Shown here in pieces: positions 44,008 to 52,789 of a DNA stretch of 64,000 bases (position 1 is the stretch's first letter; each line of letters begins with the position of its first letter). A program made the translations under genes and the position numbers. The notes beneath the pieces are model-generated. The model made no database searches, was not told where the DNA came from, and saw only the letters and a list, made by a program, of their open reading frames with translations. The stretch is taken from contig NZ_JAAGKO020000007.1 of NCBI RefSeq assembly GCF_027947535.2, positions 124,001 to 188,000 of the forward strand, read 5' to 3'. Origin of the DNA: Streptantibioticus silvisoli (GTDB lineage Bacteria > Actinomycetota > Actinomycetes > Streptomycetales > Streptomycetaceae).

Positions 44008-46119
44008 TCAGGCGGCGGGCGGGGGGCCGATGCGGGAGACCAGCAGGGCCACGTCGTCCGGCTCGTTGCCCTGGCGCAGCGTGTCGAGCAGCAGGTCGCA
44101 GGTCTGCTGCAACGGGCGCTCCGGTTCGCCGAGCAGCGCCAGCAGGTCGTCGAGGCCGGCGTCCAGCGACTGGTTGCGGGTCTCGACCAGGCCGTCGGTG
44201 TAGAGCACCAGCTGGTCGCCGGGGCGCAGTTGGATCGCGGTGATCTCGAACGGCACGCCGCCCACGCCGAGCGGCACGCCGGTGGGCAGGTCCAGCAGCC
44301 GGGGCGGTTCACCGGGGCGGCTCAGCGCCGGCGGCAGGTGGCCGGCGACGGCCACCCGGCAGATCCGGGTACGCGGGTCGTGGACGGCGTAGACGCAGGT
44401 GGCGATGCCGGCCTCGAGACCGGAGGTGATCTTGTCGAGCTGGCGGAGCAACGCGTCGGGTTCCAGGTCGAGTTCGGCCAGGGTGCGGGTGGCGGTGCGG
44501 ACCTGGCCCATGGTGGCGGCGGCGTTGATGCCGCTGCCCATGACGTCGCCGACGACCAGCGCCGTGCGGTCGCCGGTGAGGCTGATGACGTCGAACCAGT
44601 CACCGCCGACCTGCGTGGGGCCCTCGGCCGGCGCGTAGCGGTAGGCGATCTCCAGGCCGGGGCGTTCGGGCGGCTGGTGCGGCAGCAGGTGCCGTTGCAG
44701 AGCGAGCGCGGCGTGCCGCTGTTTCTGGTACCAGCGGGCGTTGTCGATGCAGACCGCGGCGCGGGCGGCGAGTTCGGTGGCGAGCGTCTCGTCGTCCTGG
44801 GTGAACGGCAGCGGGTTGCGGGCGCGTTTGAGGTCGAGGGCGCCGAGCACCTCGCCGCGGGCGATCAGCGGAACGGCCAGGTAGGAGTGGACGCCGGCCT
44901 CCGCGAGCAGCCCGGCGGCCTCCTCGTCGCGGGCGATGCGGTTCAGGTCGCGCGGTGTGACGTGCGGGACCATGACGGCCCGGGCGGTGGTCACGCAGCG
45001 GGTGATCAACCGGTCGGGGTCGTAGTTGGCGACCTCGCCGGGCTGGTCGGCGGCGCGGACCGCGAGGGCGGTCCGGGCGGCGGCCACCGCCAGGGCGCGG
45101 AACGCGGCGGGTTCGCGCTGTCCGGAACCGGCGGCCCGGTCGCCGCGGGCGCCGTTGAGGACGCTGTCGAGGACGTCGACGGCGGCGACGTCGGCGAGGG
45201 CGGGCACGCACAGGTCGGCGAGTTCGTGGGCGGTGCGTTCCAGGTCCAAGGTGGTGCCGATGCGCTCGGAGGCGTCGGCGATCAGGGCGAGGCGGCTGCG
45301 GACGGTGGCGGCCTCGCTGGCGGAGCGGTAGCGCTCGGTGATGTCGACCACGGAGGCGGCCAGGCCCAGCACCCGGCCGCCGGGGCCCTCCAGACGGTAG
45401 AACGAGACCGACCAGGCGTGGTCGGCGCCCGGGTCCGCGGCGGTACGGCCCAGGACGTGCTGGTCGACCAGCGGCCGGCCGGTCGACAGCACCTCGCGCA
45501 TGGCGGAGGTGACGGTGTCGTTGTCCAGCTCGGGCAGCGCCTCGGCGCTGGTGCGCCCGAGGTGGGCCGCCTCGGGGACGCCGTTGATGCGTTCCAGGGC
45601 CGGGTTGACGCTGACGAATCGCAGGTCGGTGTCGAAGACGGCCAGGCCGATGGGCGACTGGGCGACGAGCCGGACGGACAGCGCGAGACCGGTCTCCATC
45701 TCGCGGACGGCGGTCTCCTCGGCGGCCAGGCCGAGGGCGTAGGCGCGGCCCTCGGCGTCGCACAGCCGGGTGCCGCGCAGCTCGACCCGGCGGATGCGGC
45801 CGTCCTTGTGCCGGACCGGGAAGATCCCGGCCCAGGCGCCGGTCTCGTTCATCATGCGTTCGAACAGCGCGACGGCGTCGGGGGCGTCGCCGTCGTCGAC
45901 GATGAGGTGGTTGGCGTAGTGGCCGAGGGCCTCGGCGGCGGTGTAACCGAGCAGCTTCTCGGCCTGCGGGCTCCACAGGGCGATGCGGCCGTCCTCCTCC
46001 AGGACGACCGCGGCGACCCCGAGGTCGTCGAGCAGCCCGGTGGTGGGCGGCCGGACCTGGCCCGCCCCGTCGTGCGGGATGCCGTGGCCGGCGCCCTCGG
46101 GCGGTCCGGTGGCAGCCAT
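44008..46119 (-). CDS. PAS-GAF-SpoIIE (PP2C-type) signalling phosphatase
   Basis: 703-aa cytoplasmic signalling protein. Two PAS domains (about 25-140 and 150-265) contain D-G-R-I-A-L-W-S-P-Q-A-E-K-L-L-G-Y and V-N-P-A-L-E-R-I-N-G. A GAF domain follows (about 290-450, with L-L-A-E-A-G-V-H-S-Y-L-A-V-P-L), then the SpoIIE/PP2C domain (about 475-700) with P-T-Q-V-G-G-D-W-F-D-V, V-V-G-D-V-M-G-S-G and L-V-L-Y-T-D-G-L-V-E, the metal-binding aspartates. Such phosphatases dephosphorylate anti-sigma-factor antagonists in stress and development. ATG 46119 has GGAGGG upstream. No STAS or anti-sigma gene is adjacent. Confidence 0.92.
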   Translation of the reverse strand: MAATGPPEGAGHGIPHDGAGQVRPPTTGLLDDLGVAAVVLEEDGRIALWSPQAEKLLGYTAAEALGHYANHLIVDDGDAPDAVALFERMMNETGAWAGIFPVRHKDGRIRRVELRGTRLCDAEGRAYALGLAAEETAVREMETGLALSVRLVAQSPIGLAVFDTDLRFVSVNPALERINGVPEAAHLGRTSAEALPELDNDTVTSAMREVLSTGRPLVDQHVLGRTAADPGADHAWSVSFYRLEGPGGRVLGLAASVVDITERYRSASEAATVRSRLALIADASERIGTTLDLERTAHELADLCVPALADVAAVDVLDSVLNGARGDRAAGSGQREPAAFRALAVAAARTALAVRAADQPGEVANYDPDRLITRCVTTARAVMVPHVTPRDLNRIARDEEAAGLLAEAGVHSYLAVPLIARGEVLGALDLKRARNPLPFTQDDETLATELAARAAVCIDNARWYQKQRHAALALQRHLLPHQPPERPGLEIAYRYAPAEGPTQVGGDWFDVISLTGDRTALVVGDVMGSGINAAATMGQVRTATRTLAELDLEPDALLRQLDKITSGLEAGIATCVYAVHDPRTRICRVAVAGHLPPALSRPGEPPRLLDLPTGVPLGVGGVPFEITAIQLRPGDQLVLYTDGLVETRNQSLDAGLDDLLALLGEPERPLQQTCDLLLDTLRQGNEPDDVALLVSRIGPPPAA

Positions 46120-46364
46120 GCGACCCTCCGTCCGCCGCGGTCGCCGAACCGCCCAGGACAGGGTTCGGCGGTCCACCGTCTCCCATCGTGCCTCCGCCCC
46201 GGCGGCACCGCAGCGCGAGGCGGCCTCCCGCCCCGGCGCCCGCGCGGCACGGCGTCGCTTCCCCCTCGGCGACCCCGGCGCGCGGTCGGGCGCCGGGTGC
46301 GGCACGGTGGAGTGCGGGCCGGGGCGGACCCCGGCCGGCGGGCGGGTCGCGGGAGGTGGAGCGC

Positions 46365-47384
46365 GTGGAGCCGCTGGAGGCGCTGGAACGGGTGGCGTTC
46401 CTGATGGAACGGGCCGGGGCGTCGACGTACCGGGTCAGGGCGTTCCGTAACGCGGCCGGGGTGGTGCGCGGGATGTCGCGGCGGGAGCTGGCGGACCGCG
46501 ACCGGGCCGGGACGCTGGGCTCGCTGACCGGGATCGGGCCCGCCACGTCGAAGGTGATCGCGCAGGCGCTGGCGGGCGGCACGCCGGACTACCTGGCGAC
46601 GCTGGAGGAGGAGGCCGGGCGCGTCGGCCCCGATCCGGCGGCGGGCGGGGCGCTGCGGGCGGCGCTGCGCGGCGACTGCCACCTGCATTCGAACTGGTCC
46701 GACGGCGGCAGCACCATCGACGAGATGGCGCGGGCGGCGCGCGGTCTGGGGCACGAGTGGGCGGTGCTGACCGACCACTCCCCCAGCCTGACGGTCGCGA
46801 GCGGGCTGTCGGCGGACCGGCTGCGCGAGCAGCTGGACCGGGTGGCCGAGGTCAACGCGCGGCTGGCGCCGTTCCGGCTGCTGACCGGCATCGAGTGCGA
46901 CATCCTGGCGGACGGCTCGCTGGACCAGGAGCCGGAGCTGCTGGACCGGCTGGACGTGGTGGTCGCCTCGGTGCACTCCAAGCTGCGGATGGGCCCGGCG
47001 GAGATGACCGAACGGCTGCTGCGGGCGGTGCGCAGTCCGCTGGTGGACGTGCTGGGCCACTGCACCGGGCGGCTGGTCGGCGGGCGAACCCGGCCGCAGT
47101 CGCAGTTCGACGCGGCCCGGGTCTTCGCCGCGTGCGCCGCGTCGGATACCGCGGTGGAGATCAACTCCCGCCCCGACCGGCTCGATCCGCCGCGGCCGCT
47201 GATCCGCGAGGCGCTGGAGGCCGGGACGCTGTTCAGCGTGGACAGCGACGCGCACGCCCCCGGCCAGCTGGACTGGCAGGGGTACGGCTGCGCCCGCGCC
47301 GAGGACTGCGCGGTGCCGGCCGAACGGATCGTGACGACCTGGAGCGCGGACCGGCTGCTGGCGTGGACGGGCGCCGGGCGCTGA
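46365..47384 (+). CDS. PHP-domain protein with HhH motif (DNA polymerase X-type C-terminus)
   Basis: 339-aa protein with the layout of the C-terminal part of bacterial family X DNA polymerases. A helix-hairpin-helix lies at about 52-70 (L-T-G-I-G-P-A-T-S-K-V-I), giving DNA contact. The PHP metal-dependent phosphoesterase domain follows: D-C-H-L-H-S-N-W-S-D (H106, H108), L-T-D-H-S, E-C-D-I-L, S-V-H-S, L-G-H and D-S-D-A-H. No polymerase domain is present. GTG at 46365 is favoured because GGGAGG sits 8 bases upstream; GTG at 46356 is in frame but would overlap it. It is divergent from the SpoIIE phosphatase gene. A nuclease or phosphatase role is likely. Confidence 0.85.
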   Translation: MEPLEALERVAFLMERAGASTYRVRAFRNAAGVVRGMSRRELADRDRAGTLGSLTGIGPATSKVIAQALAGGTPDYLATLEEEAGRVGPDPAAGGALRAALRGDCHLHSNWSDGGSTIDEMARAARGLGHEWAVLTDHSPSLTVASGLSADRLREQLDRVAEVNARLAPFRLLTGIECDILADGSLDQEPELLDRLDVVVASVHSKLRMGPAEMTERLLRAVRSPLVDVLGHCTGRLVGGRTRPQSQFDAARVFAACAASDTAVEINSRPDRLDPPRPLIREALEAGTLFSVDSDAHAPGQLDWQGYGCARAEDCAVPAERIVTTWSADRLLAWTGAGR

Positions 47385-47389
47385 GGGGG

Positions 47390-47490
47390 ACGCGGCGGAG
47401 GCGGGGACCGCGGGCGGGGACGCGGCGGAGGCGGGGGCCGTGGGCGGGGACGCGGCGGAGGCGCGGGCCGGGGCGGGGGGACGCGGCGGA
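47390..47490. repeat. 30-bp tandem repeat after the PHP gene
   Basis: The motif ACGCGGCGGAGGCGGGG starts at 47390, 47420, 47450 and 47481, so the period is 30 bases with one 31-base step. The 333-base gap (47385-47717) is otherwise filled by GGACGGC/GGAACGGC-type short repeats and holds no supported gene. Confidence 0.85.
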
Positions 47491-47717
47491 GGGCATCCGT
47501 GGAACGGCACCGGTGGTCGGTGACGTCGAACGGCGACCGCGCATGGCACCGCGGACGGCACCCGTGAACCGCTCTCGGCACCGCACCCGTGGACGGCCCC
47601 CGTGGACGGCGACGTCGAACGGCCTCAACGACAGCACCGCCGCCGATGGCACTGTCCGCAGCGCCGTCATCAGCACCGGATCACGTCCCGGAGCGGCCGG
47701 ACCACGTCCTACGGCGG

Positions 47718-48494
47718 TCAGACCACGTCCCACGGCGCGCCGGCGTACAGCCGTATCAGCTCGGCCACGCCCGGCGCGCCGGACGGCAGGACGGTGTCGT
47801 CGATCCGGCAGACCGGCCACACGCCCCACGAGTTGACCAGCACCGCCGCGTCGAACCCGCCGACGTCCGCCAGTCGCACGGTCCGCCGCTCGGCCCGCAG
47901 CCCGGCGTCCGCCAACCGCCGTTCCAGCACGCCCATCCCGGTGCCCTCCAGAGCCGGCGCGTCCGGCCACACCAGCGTCCGCCCGGACAGGAAGCCGATG
48001 TTGGCGACCGCGCCCTCACTGACGACGCCGCCCGGCCCGGTCAGCAGCGCGTCGTCGAAGCCGGCCGCCCGCGCCAGCCGCCCGAAGTACGCCTGGCCGA
48101 AACCGCCGAGGTGCTTCAGGTGCGCCGCCGGCCGCTGGTACGCCACCGACATCAGGCTCTGCGGCTCGCGCGGCGCCTCCGCCGGGGCCCGCGCCGCCAC
48201 CAGCAGCGAGACGTCCACCGCGCCGGCCGGCCGGAAGACCACCACCCGCACCGAGGCGTCGGCGGGCCCGCCGGCCAGCGCGTGGCGTATCGCCTCCCGC
48301 ACCCGCCCGCCGTCGAGGCCGCCGCCGAACAGCTCCCGGGTCGCCGAGTCCAGCCGCCCCAGGTGCAGGTCCAGCCCGCGCGCCGCGCCACCGCGCACCT
48401 GCATCGCCGTGAAATGGCCGAAGTTGCCCGTCGCCAGCGGCAGCACCGCTTCGGCGGTCACCGGACGGCCGTCGATCTCGTACCGCTCGCTCAT
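47718..48494 (-). CDS. Class IV aminotransferase family protein
   Basis: 258-aa PLP enzyme of fold-type IV (branched-chain/D-amino-acid aminotransferase and aminodeoxychorismate lyase group). G-N-F-G-H-F-T-A-M-Q-V-R-G-G, L-D-L-H-L-G-R-L form the N-terminal part; H-L-K-H-L-G-G-F-G-Q holds the PLP lysine; and D-A-L-L-T-G-P-G-G-V-V-S-E-G-A-V-A-N-I-G-F carries the conserved Glu and phosphate loop. The exact substrate is open. ATG 48494 is used; a longer start at 48512 adds six residues. The ribosome site is weak. It lies tandem after the L,D-transpeptidase gene, 161 bases apart. Confidence 0.85.
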   Translation of the reverse strand: MSERYEIDGRPVTAEAVLPLATGNFGHFTAMQVRGGAARGLDLHLGRLDSATRELFGGGLDGGRVREAIRHALAGGPADASVRVVVFRPAGAVDVSLLVAARAPAEAPREPQSLMSVAYQRPAAHLKHLGGFGQAYFGRLARAAGFDDALLTGPGGVVSEGAVANIGFLSGRTLVWPDAPALEGTGMGVLERRLADAGLRAERRTVRLADVGGFDAAVLVNSWGVWPVCRIDDTVLPSGAPGVAELIRLYAGAPWDVV

Positions 48495-48655
48495 TCCGCC
48501 GACCCTAGCCACTGCCCGCCACCGCTGTCAGGAACCTGAGGGACCGTCCGGTACGCGACCCCGGCGCAACGTCACGGGGGCGCGGCGTCACCGTGGGTGT
48601 GGCGCCACCGGGGGCGTGTCGTACCGGTCGCGACGGCCGAGGGGCCGTGGGCGGG

Positions 48656-49570
48656 TCAGGCGTTCAGCGCGGAGCGGTCGCCCATCACGATGACCGGGTG
48701 GGCGGCGGGGTTGAGCGCCTTGAGCAGTTCGACCATGTGCGGCTTGGACAGCGTGACGCAGCCGTGGGTGGGGCCGCCGTGGTCGACGTGCACCCAGATG
48801 CCCTGGCCGCGGCGCGGGCCGAGCGGGGCGCGCGGGTCGAGGGGTGAGGAGCCGGGGACCCGGTTGTAGTCGATGGCGACGACGTAGTCGAAGGCGTCGG
48901 TGAGGGGTTCGCCCTCGAAGCCGGTGCCGACGGCGCGGAACGCGGTGGAGTGGTCGTAGGGCATCCGGCTGCCGGGGTTGGCGTACAGGCCGCCGGCCGC
49001 GCTGAGGGTGTAGACGCCGATCGGGCTGTGCAGGTCGCCCTCCTGGTGGTCGGTGTCCCAGCCGCGCAGCGCGTTGTGCGCGGGCCAGGCGGCGCCGGGG
49101 TGCCAGTGGCCGCGGGCGTCGCGGGTCCACAGCGTGGCGACGGCGACGTCGGAGTGCGAGCTGTCGCCGGCCACGACGAGGGCCTGCCGGGCGCCGGCCG
49201 GGATGCGGGCGGCGAACGCGCTGCCGATGCCGGGGCGGACCGGGGCGTCGGCGGCGTTGTCGGCGTTGTCGCGGTGGACGGCGCGGCGGCTGCCGGCGGG
49301 GGTGGCGGCGTGCGGCTGGGCGGCGGTGTCGGCGCGCAGGGCCTCGGCCGTCGGGCGGCGGAACAGGGCGGGCGAGCTGCGGACCGCGACCGTGCCCAGG
49401 ACGCCGACGCTGACGGCGGCGAGGACGGCGACGCGCAGCCTGCCGTGGCGGACGCGCGGTGCCCGGTGACGTGCCCGGGGCGCGCCGGGCCGCGTGGCGG
49501 TCCTGGCGTCCGGGGTCTCGACCACTCCGTCGGACCAGGTCGGTCCGGCGGAACTGGCTTGTCGGGGCAC
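48656..49570 (-). CDS. Membrane-anchored L,D-transpeptidase (YkuD type)
   Basis: 304-aa envelope protein. An N-terminal membrane anchor or signal (about 45-65, V-A-V-L-A-A-V-S-V-G-V-L-G-T-V-A-V) precedes a Pro/Ala/Asp-rich region and the YkuD domain. The active site is H-V-D-H-G-G-P-T-H-G-C-V-T-L (H269, C271). Y-D-H-S-T-A-F and P-I-G-V-Y-T-L also fit. L,D-transpeptidases form 3-3 peptidoglycan cross-links or attach proteins. The GTG at 49570 follows GAGGAGGAAG. It is divergent from the GGDEF/EAL unit. Confidence 0.87.
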   Translation of the reverse strand: MPRQASSAGPTWSDGVVETPDARTATRPGAPRARHRAPRVRHGRLRVAVLAAVSVGVLGTVAVRSSPALFRRPTAEALRADTAAQPHAATPAGSRRAVHRDNADNAADAPVRPGIGSAFAARIPAGARQALVVAGDSSHSDVAVATLWTRDARGHWHPGAAWPAHNALRGWDTDHQEGDLHSPIGVYTLSAAGGLYANPGSRMPYDHSTAFRAVGTGFEGEPLTDAFDYVVAIDYNRVPGSSPLDPRAPLGPRRGQGIWVHVDHGGPTHGCVTLSKPHMVELLKALNPAAHPVIVMGDRSALNA

Positions 49571-50282
49571 GCTTCCTCCTCGTCGGGTCTGCCGGTTCCC
49601 GTACCGTTCGGCGTTCCGGGTTTGGCGGGGTTGTCCGATGGGAACGCCGATCGACACCTTAGACGCGCCGGGCCCCCGCGCTCGAACTCCGTCCCCCCGT
49701 CCGGCGGTCGGCGGGTGCGCACGTCAGCGGCCCGCGGGGGTGCGCGACCGGCTCAACTGGGCCGGTGGGAGCGGCTCGTTCGCCGGGCGCAGCGGGGGCC
49801 GCCAGGTATTCGTCACACCGCGTGGTCCGGGCGTGTCGCGCCACCCGGACGAGCGGAACCCGCCTGGCGGTTGACCCGAAGGGGGTCGGCGTACGACAGG
49901 CGTTCGACCGCGACGACGCGAAGACGCCGCCCGGCGCGAGCGGGTGCGGGAGCCGGACCGCGCGACGGCATCCGCCCGCCGCACGGCACCGGGTGCACCC
50001 CCACCGGAGGACGGGCGGAACGGTGAAGTCGACGCGGGCCCGCGCGGGCGGAGCGGGCGTCGGCAACTCGCCCGTCCCGCACCGCCGTACACGTTCCCCC
50101 GGGCGAACCGCGCCCGGCCGGCGGGGCGCTGCCGGTGGCCGGGCCGGGGCCGGGGCGTTTCGGTGGGTCGTGCCGGCGGCGGCGAAAGATACCCGGAACC
50201 GGGACAACACAGGAGTTGCGCGGCGGCGGGGACGCGGGCAGGCTTCCTGGTGCCGGAAGCAGGACAGGCGGAGGGGTGCGCG
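49571..50282. other. Divergent intergenic region before the GGDEF/EAL unit
   Basis: 712 bases with no supported gene; frames here are Arg/Pro-rich. It includes a small palindrome CCCGGAACCGGG near 50193 and must contain the promoters of the transpeptidase and of the GGDEF/EAL unit. A GGAGGGG ribosome site ends it at about 50270-50276. Confidence 0.45.
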
Positions 50283-50588
50283 ATGACGGGACCGCGGTCC
50301 GAGTGGCTTCCGCCGGGCCTCGACCAGGGGACGCCGGACGCGGCCCGGGTCCACGACGCCTGTCCGGGCGGATCGCACGACGTCGCCGCCGGCCGGGAGA
50401 AGGCCCGCCGGGCGGACGGGCCGCGCCCGGGCCTGCCGCCCGTCATGCGGGCGGACCGCGGCCTCCCGCGCCGGGCGGTGCGGTATCCGGCGGAGCGCGG
50501 CCACCGGCGTCTCCCGGACATCCCCGGTGCGGTGGGCGGGCGTCCGGTGCGGATGGCCGGCCCGGCCGGGGCGGGTGTGCCGGGGTGA
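50283..50588 (+). pseudogene. Remnant of a DUF574-type SAM-dependent methyltransferase
   Basis: 101-codon reading frame that matches only the N-terminal third of the actinomycete DUF574 (Methyltransf_19) methyltransferases. Visible parts are W-L-P-P-G-L-D-Q-G-T-P-D-A-A-R-V-H-D, G-G-S-H-D-V-A-A-G-R-E-K-A-R and R-A-D-R-G-L-P-R-R-A-V-R-Y. In the family these read roughly I-D-x-S-x-P-x-x-A-R-I/V-Y-D, G-G-K-D-N-x-x-A-D-R-E-x-A and R-A-N-R-A-F-L-x-R-A-V-R-Y. The SAM motif G-x-G-L-P-T is decayed (I-P-G-A-V-G-G-R-P), and no later domain follows. It ends in GTGA overlap with the GGDEF/EAL gene and has a good ribosome site, so it may serve to drive translation of that gene. Confidence 0.65.
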
Positions 50589-52705
50589 ACGCCGGACCGC
50601 GGGGCGGGGACCTCGACGGCCGCGCGCGGTTCCGTACGGCGTGGGCCGGGCTGCTGCGGGACCCGCACGGCGGTGCGGTGCCGCCGCGGGCGCTGGAACC
50701 GCTGGCGTCGCGCACCGCCGCGTTGCTGCTGCGGGCCGGCCAGGGCGACGCGTTCGGCCCGGAACCGGCCCGGCAGGCGGGTGCCGAACTGGTCGACGCG
50801 CACTGCACCGACCCGGCGCTGCTGGCCGACGCGGTCGTGCTGCTGCACCGGTTGCCGTGCCCGGCGCGGCGGGCGGCGGCGGTGGCCGGGGCGTTCGCGG
50901 CGGGCTGGGCGGCGGCGCTGCGGGACCGCACGCTGCGCGAGCAGGAGGCGGTCCGGCTGGCGGTGGACCTGGCGCGGCAGGGCGCGGAGAAGGCGCTGCG
51001 GGCGTCGCAGGCCCGGTTCAGCGCGGTGTTCGAAACGGCCGCCGTCGGTATCGGGATCGCCGGGGTGGACGGCACCGTCCTGACCGTCAACCGGGCGCTG
51101 GAGGAGATGTTCGGCGCCGGGGCGCGGCAGTTGCGCGACGTGAAGGTCACCGACCTGGTCCATCCGCAGGACACGCCCGGGGTGTGGGAGGCGTACGAGG
51201 AGCTGGTCGCCGGCCGCCGGGAGCACTTCCGGTACGACAAGCCGTTCTACCGGCCGGACGGCACGGTGGTGTGGACGCACCTGACGGTGTCGCTGGTCCG
51301 CGACGAGGACGGCGTGCCGTGCTACCAGGTGGCGATGCTGGAGGACATCACCGAGCGCCACCGGCTCCAGGAACGGCTGCGGTTCCAGGCGACGCACGAC
51401 CCGCTGACCGGGCTGCCGAACCGGATGGCGTTCTTCGAGCGGCTGGAGGCGGTCTTCGACGCCCCGGAGCCCGACGCGCGGTTCGGGCTGTGCTCGGTGG
51501 ACCTCGACGGGTTCAAGGCGATCAACGACAGCCTGGGCCACGAGACCGGTGACCGGCTGCTGGCGGCGGTGGCGGAGCGGCTGCGGGCGGTGATCGGGCC
51601 GCTGGGGCATCCGGTGGCGCGGCTGGGCGGTGACGAGTTCGTGGTGCTGCTGGAGCGCTGCCGGGGACGGCAGGACGGTGTGACGGTGGCGGAGGCGGTG
51701 CTGGAGGCGTTGTCGCGGCCGTTCCTGGTCGGCGACCAGACGCTGGCGGTGCGGGCGAGCATCGGGGTGCTGGAGCGGCCGGTGGCGTCGACCACGCCGG
51801 GGGCGGCGGTGCGGGCGGCGGACCTGACGCTGTACCGGGCGAAGAAGGAGGGCCGGGGCCGCTGGACGGTGTTCGACCCGCAGCGCACCGCGATGGCGGT
51901 CAGCCAGTACGCGATGTCGGTGCGGATGCCGATGGCGCTGGACCGCGGCGAGTTCTTCATCGACTACCAGCCGCTGTGCGCGCTGGCGGACGGTTCGCTG
52001 ACCGCGGTGGAGGCGCTGGTGCGCTGGCGGCACCCGGAGCTGGGGGTGCTGGGTCCGGACGAGTTCGTGGCGACGGCGGAGGAGACCGGGCTGATCGTGC
52101 CGCTGGGCCGGTGGGTGCTGGAGCGGGCCTGTGAGCAGGCGGCGCACTGGGTGGAACGTTTCGGCACCGCGGCACCGCGGCTCAACGTCAACCTGGCGGT
52201 GCGTCAGGCGCGGCATCCGGCGCTGGTCTCCGACGTCGGGCGGGTGCTGCGCGAGAGCGGGCTCGATCCGGGCCGGCTGTTGCTGGAGATCACCGAGACG
52301 GCGGTGATCGGGCCGGACGACCACGCGTTGCAGGCGCTGCACGCGCTGGTGGACCTCGGCGTGTCGCTGGCCGTGGACGACTTCGGCACCGGCTGGTCGA
52401 ACCTGTCGTACCTGCGCGACCTGCCGGTGTCGGAGCTGAAGATCGCCGGCGCGTTCATCTGCGACCTGCACGGCGCGTCCGGCCCCGACGCGGTCGGCTG
52501 GCGGATCGTCGGCGGCCTGGTGTCGCTGGCGCACACCCTGGGGCTGACGGTGACGGCTGAAGGCGTCGAGACGGCCTCCGACGCGGCCCGGCTGCGCGCC
52601 ATGGGCTGCGACACCGCGCAGGGCTGGTACTACGGGCGCCCGGCACCGCCGCAGGAGATCTCCCGGCGCATCGCCGACGGGCTGCGGGGACCGGCCGCCG
52701 GCTGA
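50585..52705 (+). CDS. PAS-GGDEF-EAL cyclic-di-GMP signalling protein
   Basis: 706-aa protein for cyclic-di-GMP turnover, similar in layout to Streptomyces RmdA-type proteins. An N-terminal helical region leads to a PAS domain (about 140-260). The GGDEF domain has D-L-D-G-F-K-A-I-N-D-S-L-G-H and R-L-G-G-D-E-F (near 347), so cyclase residues are intact, but no R-x-x-D inhibitory site precedes it. The EAL domain has E-A-L (near 473), N-V-N-L, E-I-T-E-T, D-D-F-G-T-G and E-G-V-E, all intact, while L-K-I-A replaces the usual L-K-I-D. The start is GTG at 50585, in GTGA overlap with the upstream remnant. Both synthesis and hydrolysis look possible. Confidence 0.9.
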   Translation: MNAGPRGGDLDGRARFRTAWAGLLRDPHGGAVPPRALEPLASRTAALLLRAGQGDAFGPEPARQAGAELVDAHCTDPALLADAVVLLHRLPCPARRAAAVAGAFAAGWAAALRDRTLREQEAVRLAVDLARQGAEKALRASQARFSAVFETAAVGIGIAGVDGTVLTVNRALEEMFGAGARQLRDVKVTDLVHPQDTPGVWEAYEELVAGRREHFRYDKPFYRPDGTVVWTHLTVSLVRDEDGVPCYQVAMLEDITERHRLQERLRFQATHDPLTGLPNRMAFFERLEAVFDAPEPDARFGLCSVDLDGFKAINDSLGHETGDRLLAAVAERLRAVIGPLGHPVARLGGDEFVVLLERCRGRQDGVTVAEAVLEALSRPFLVGDQTLAVRASIGVLERPVASTTPGAAVRAADLTLYRAKKEGRGRWTVFDPQRTAMAVSQYAMSVRMPMALDRGEFFIDYQPLCALADGSLTAVEALVRWRHPELGVLGPDEFVATAEETGLIVPLGRWVLERACEQAAHWVERFGTAAPRLNVNLAVRQARHPALVSDVGRVLRESGLDPGRLLLEITETAVIGPDDHALQALHALVDLGVSLAVDDFGTGWSNLSYLRDLPVSELKIAGAFICDLHGASGPDAVGWRIVGGLVSLAHTLGLTVTAEGVETASDAARLRAMGCDTAQGWYYGRPAPPQEISRRIADGLRGPAAG

Positions 52706-52789
52706 CGGCGCGCCGGACGGCGGATCCCAGGTTCACCCGGCGGGCGGCGCGCCGGTGTCCCGGAGCGGCGGCGGGGGGATACGTGCAGG

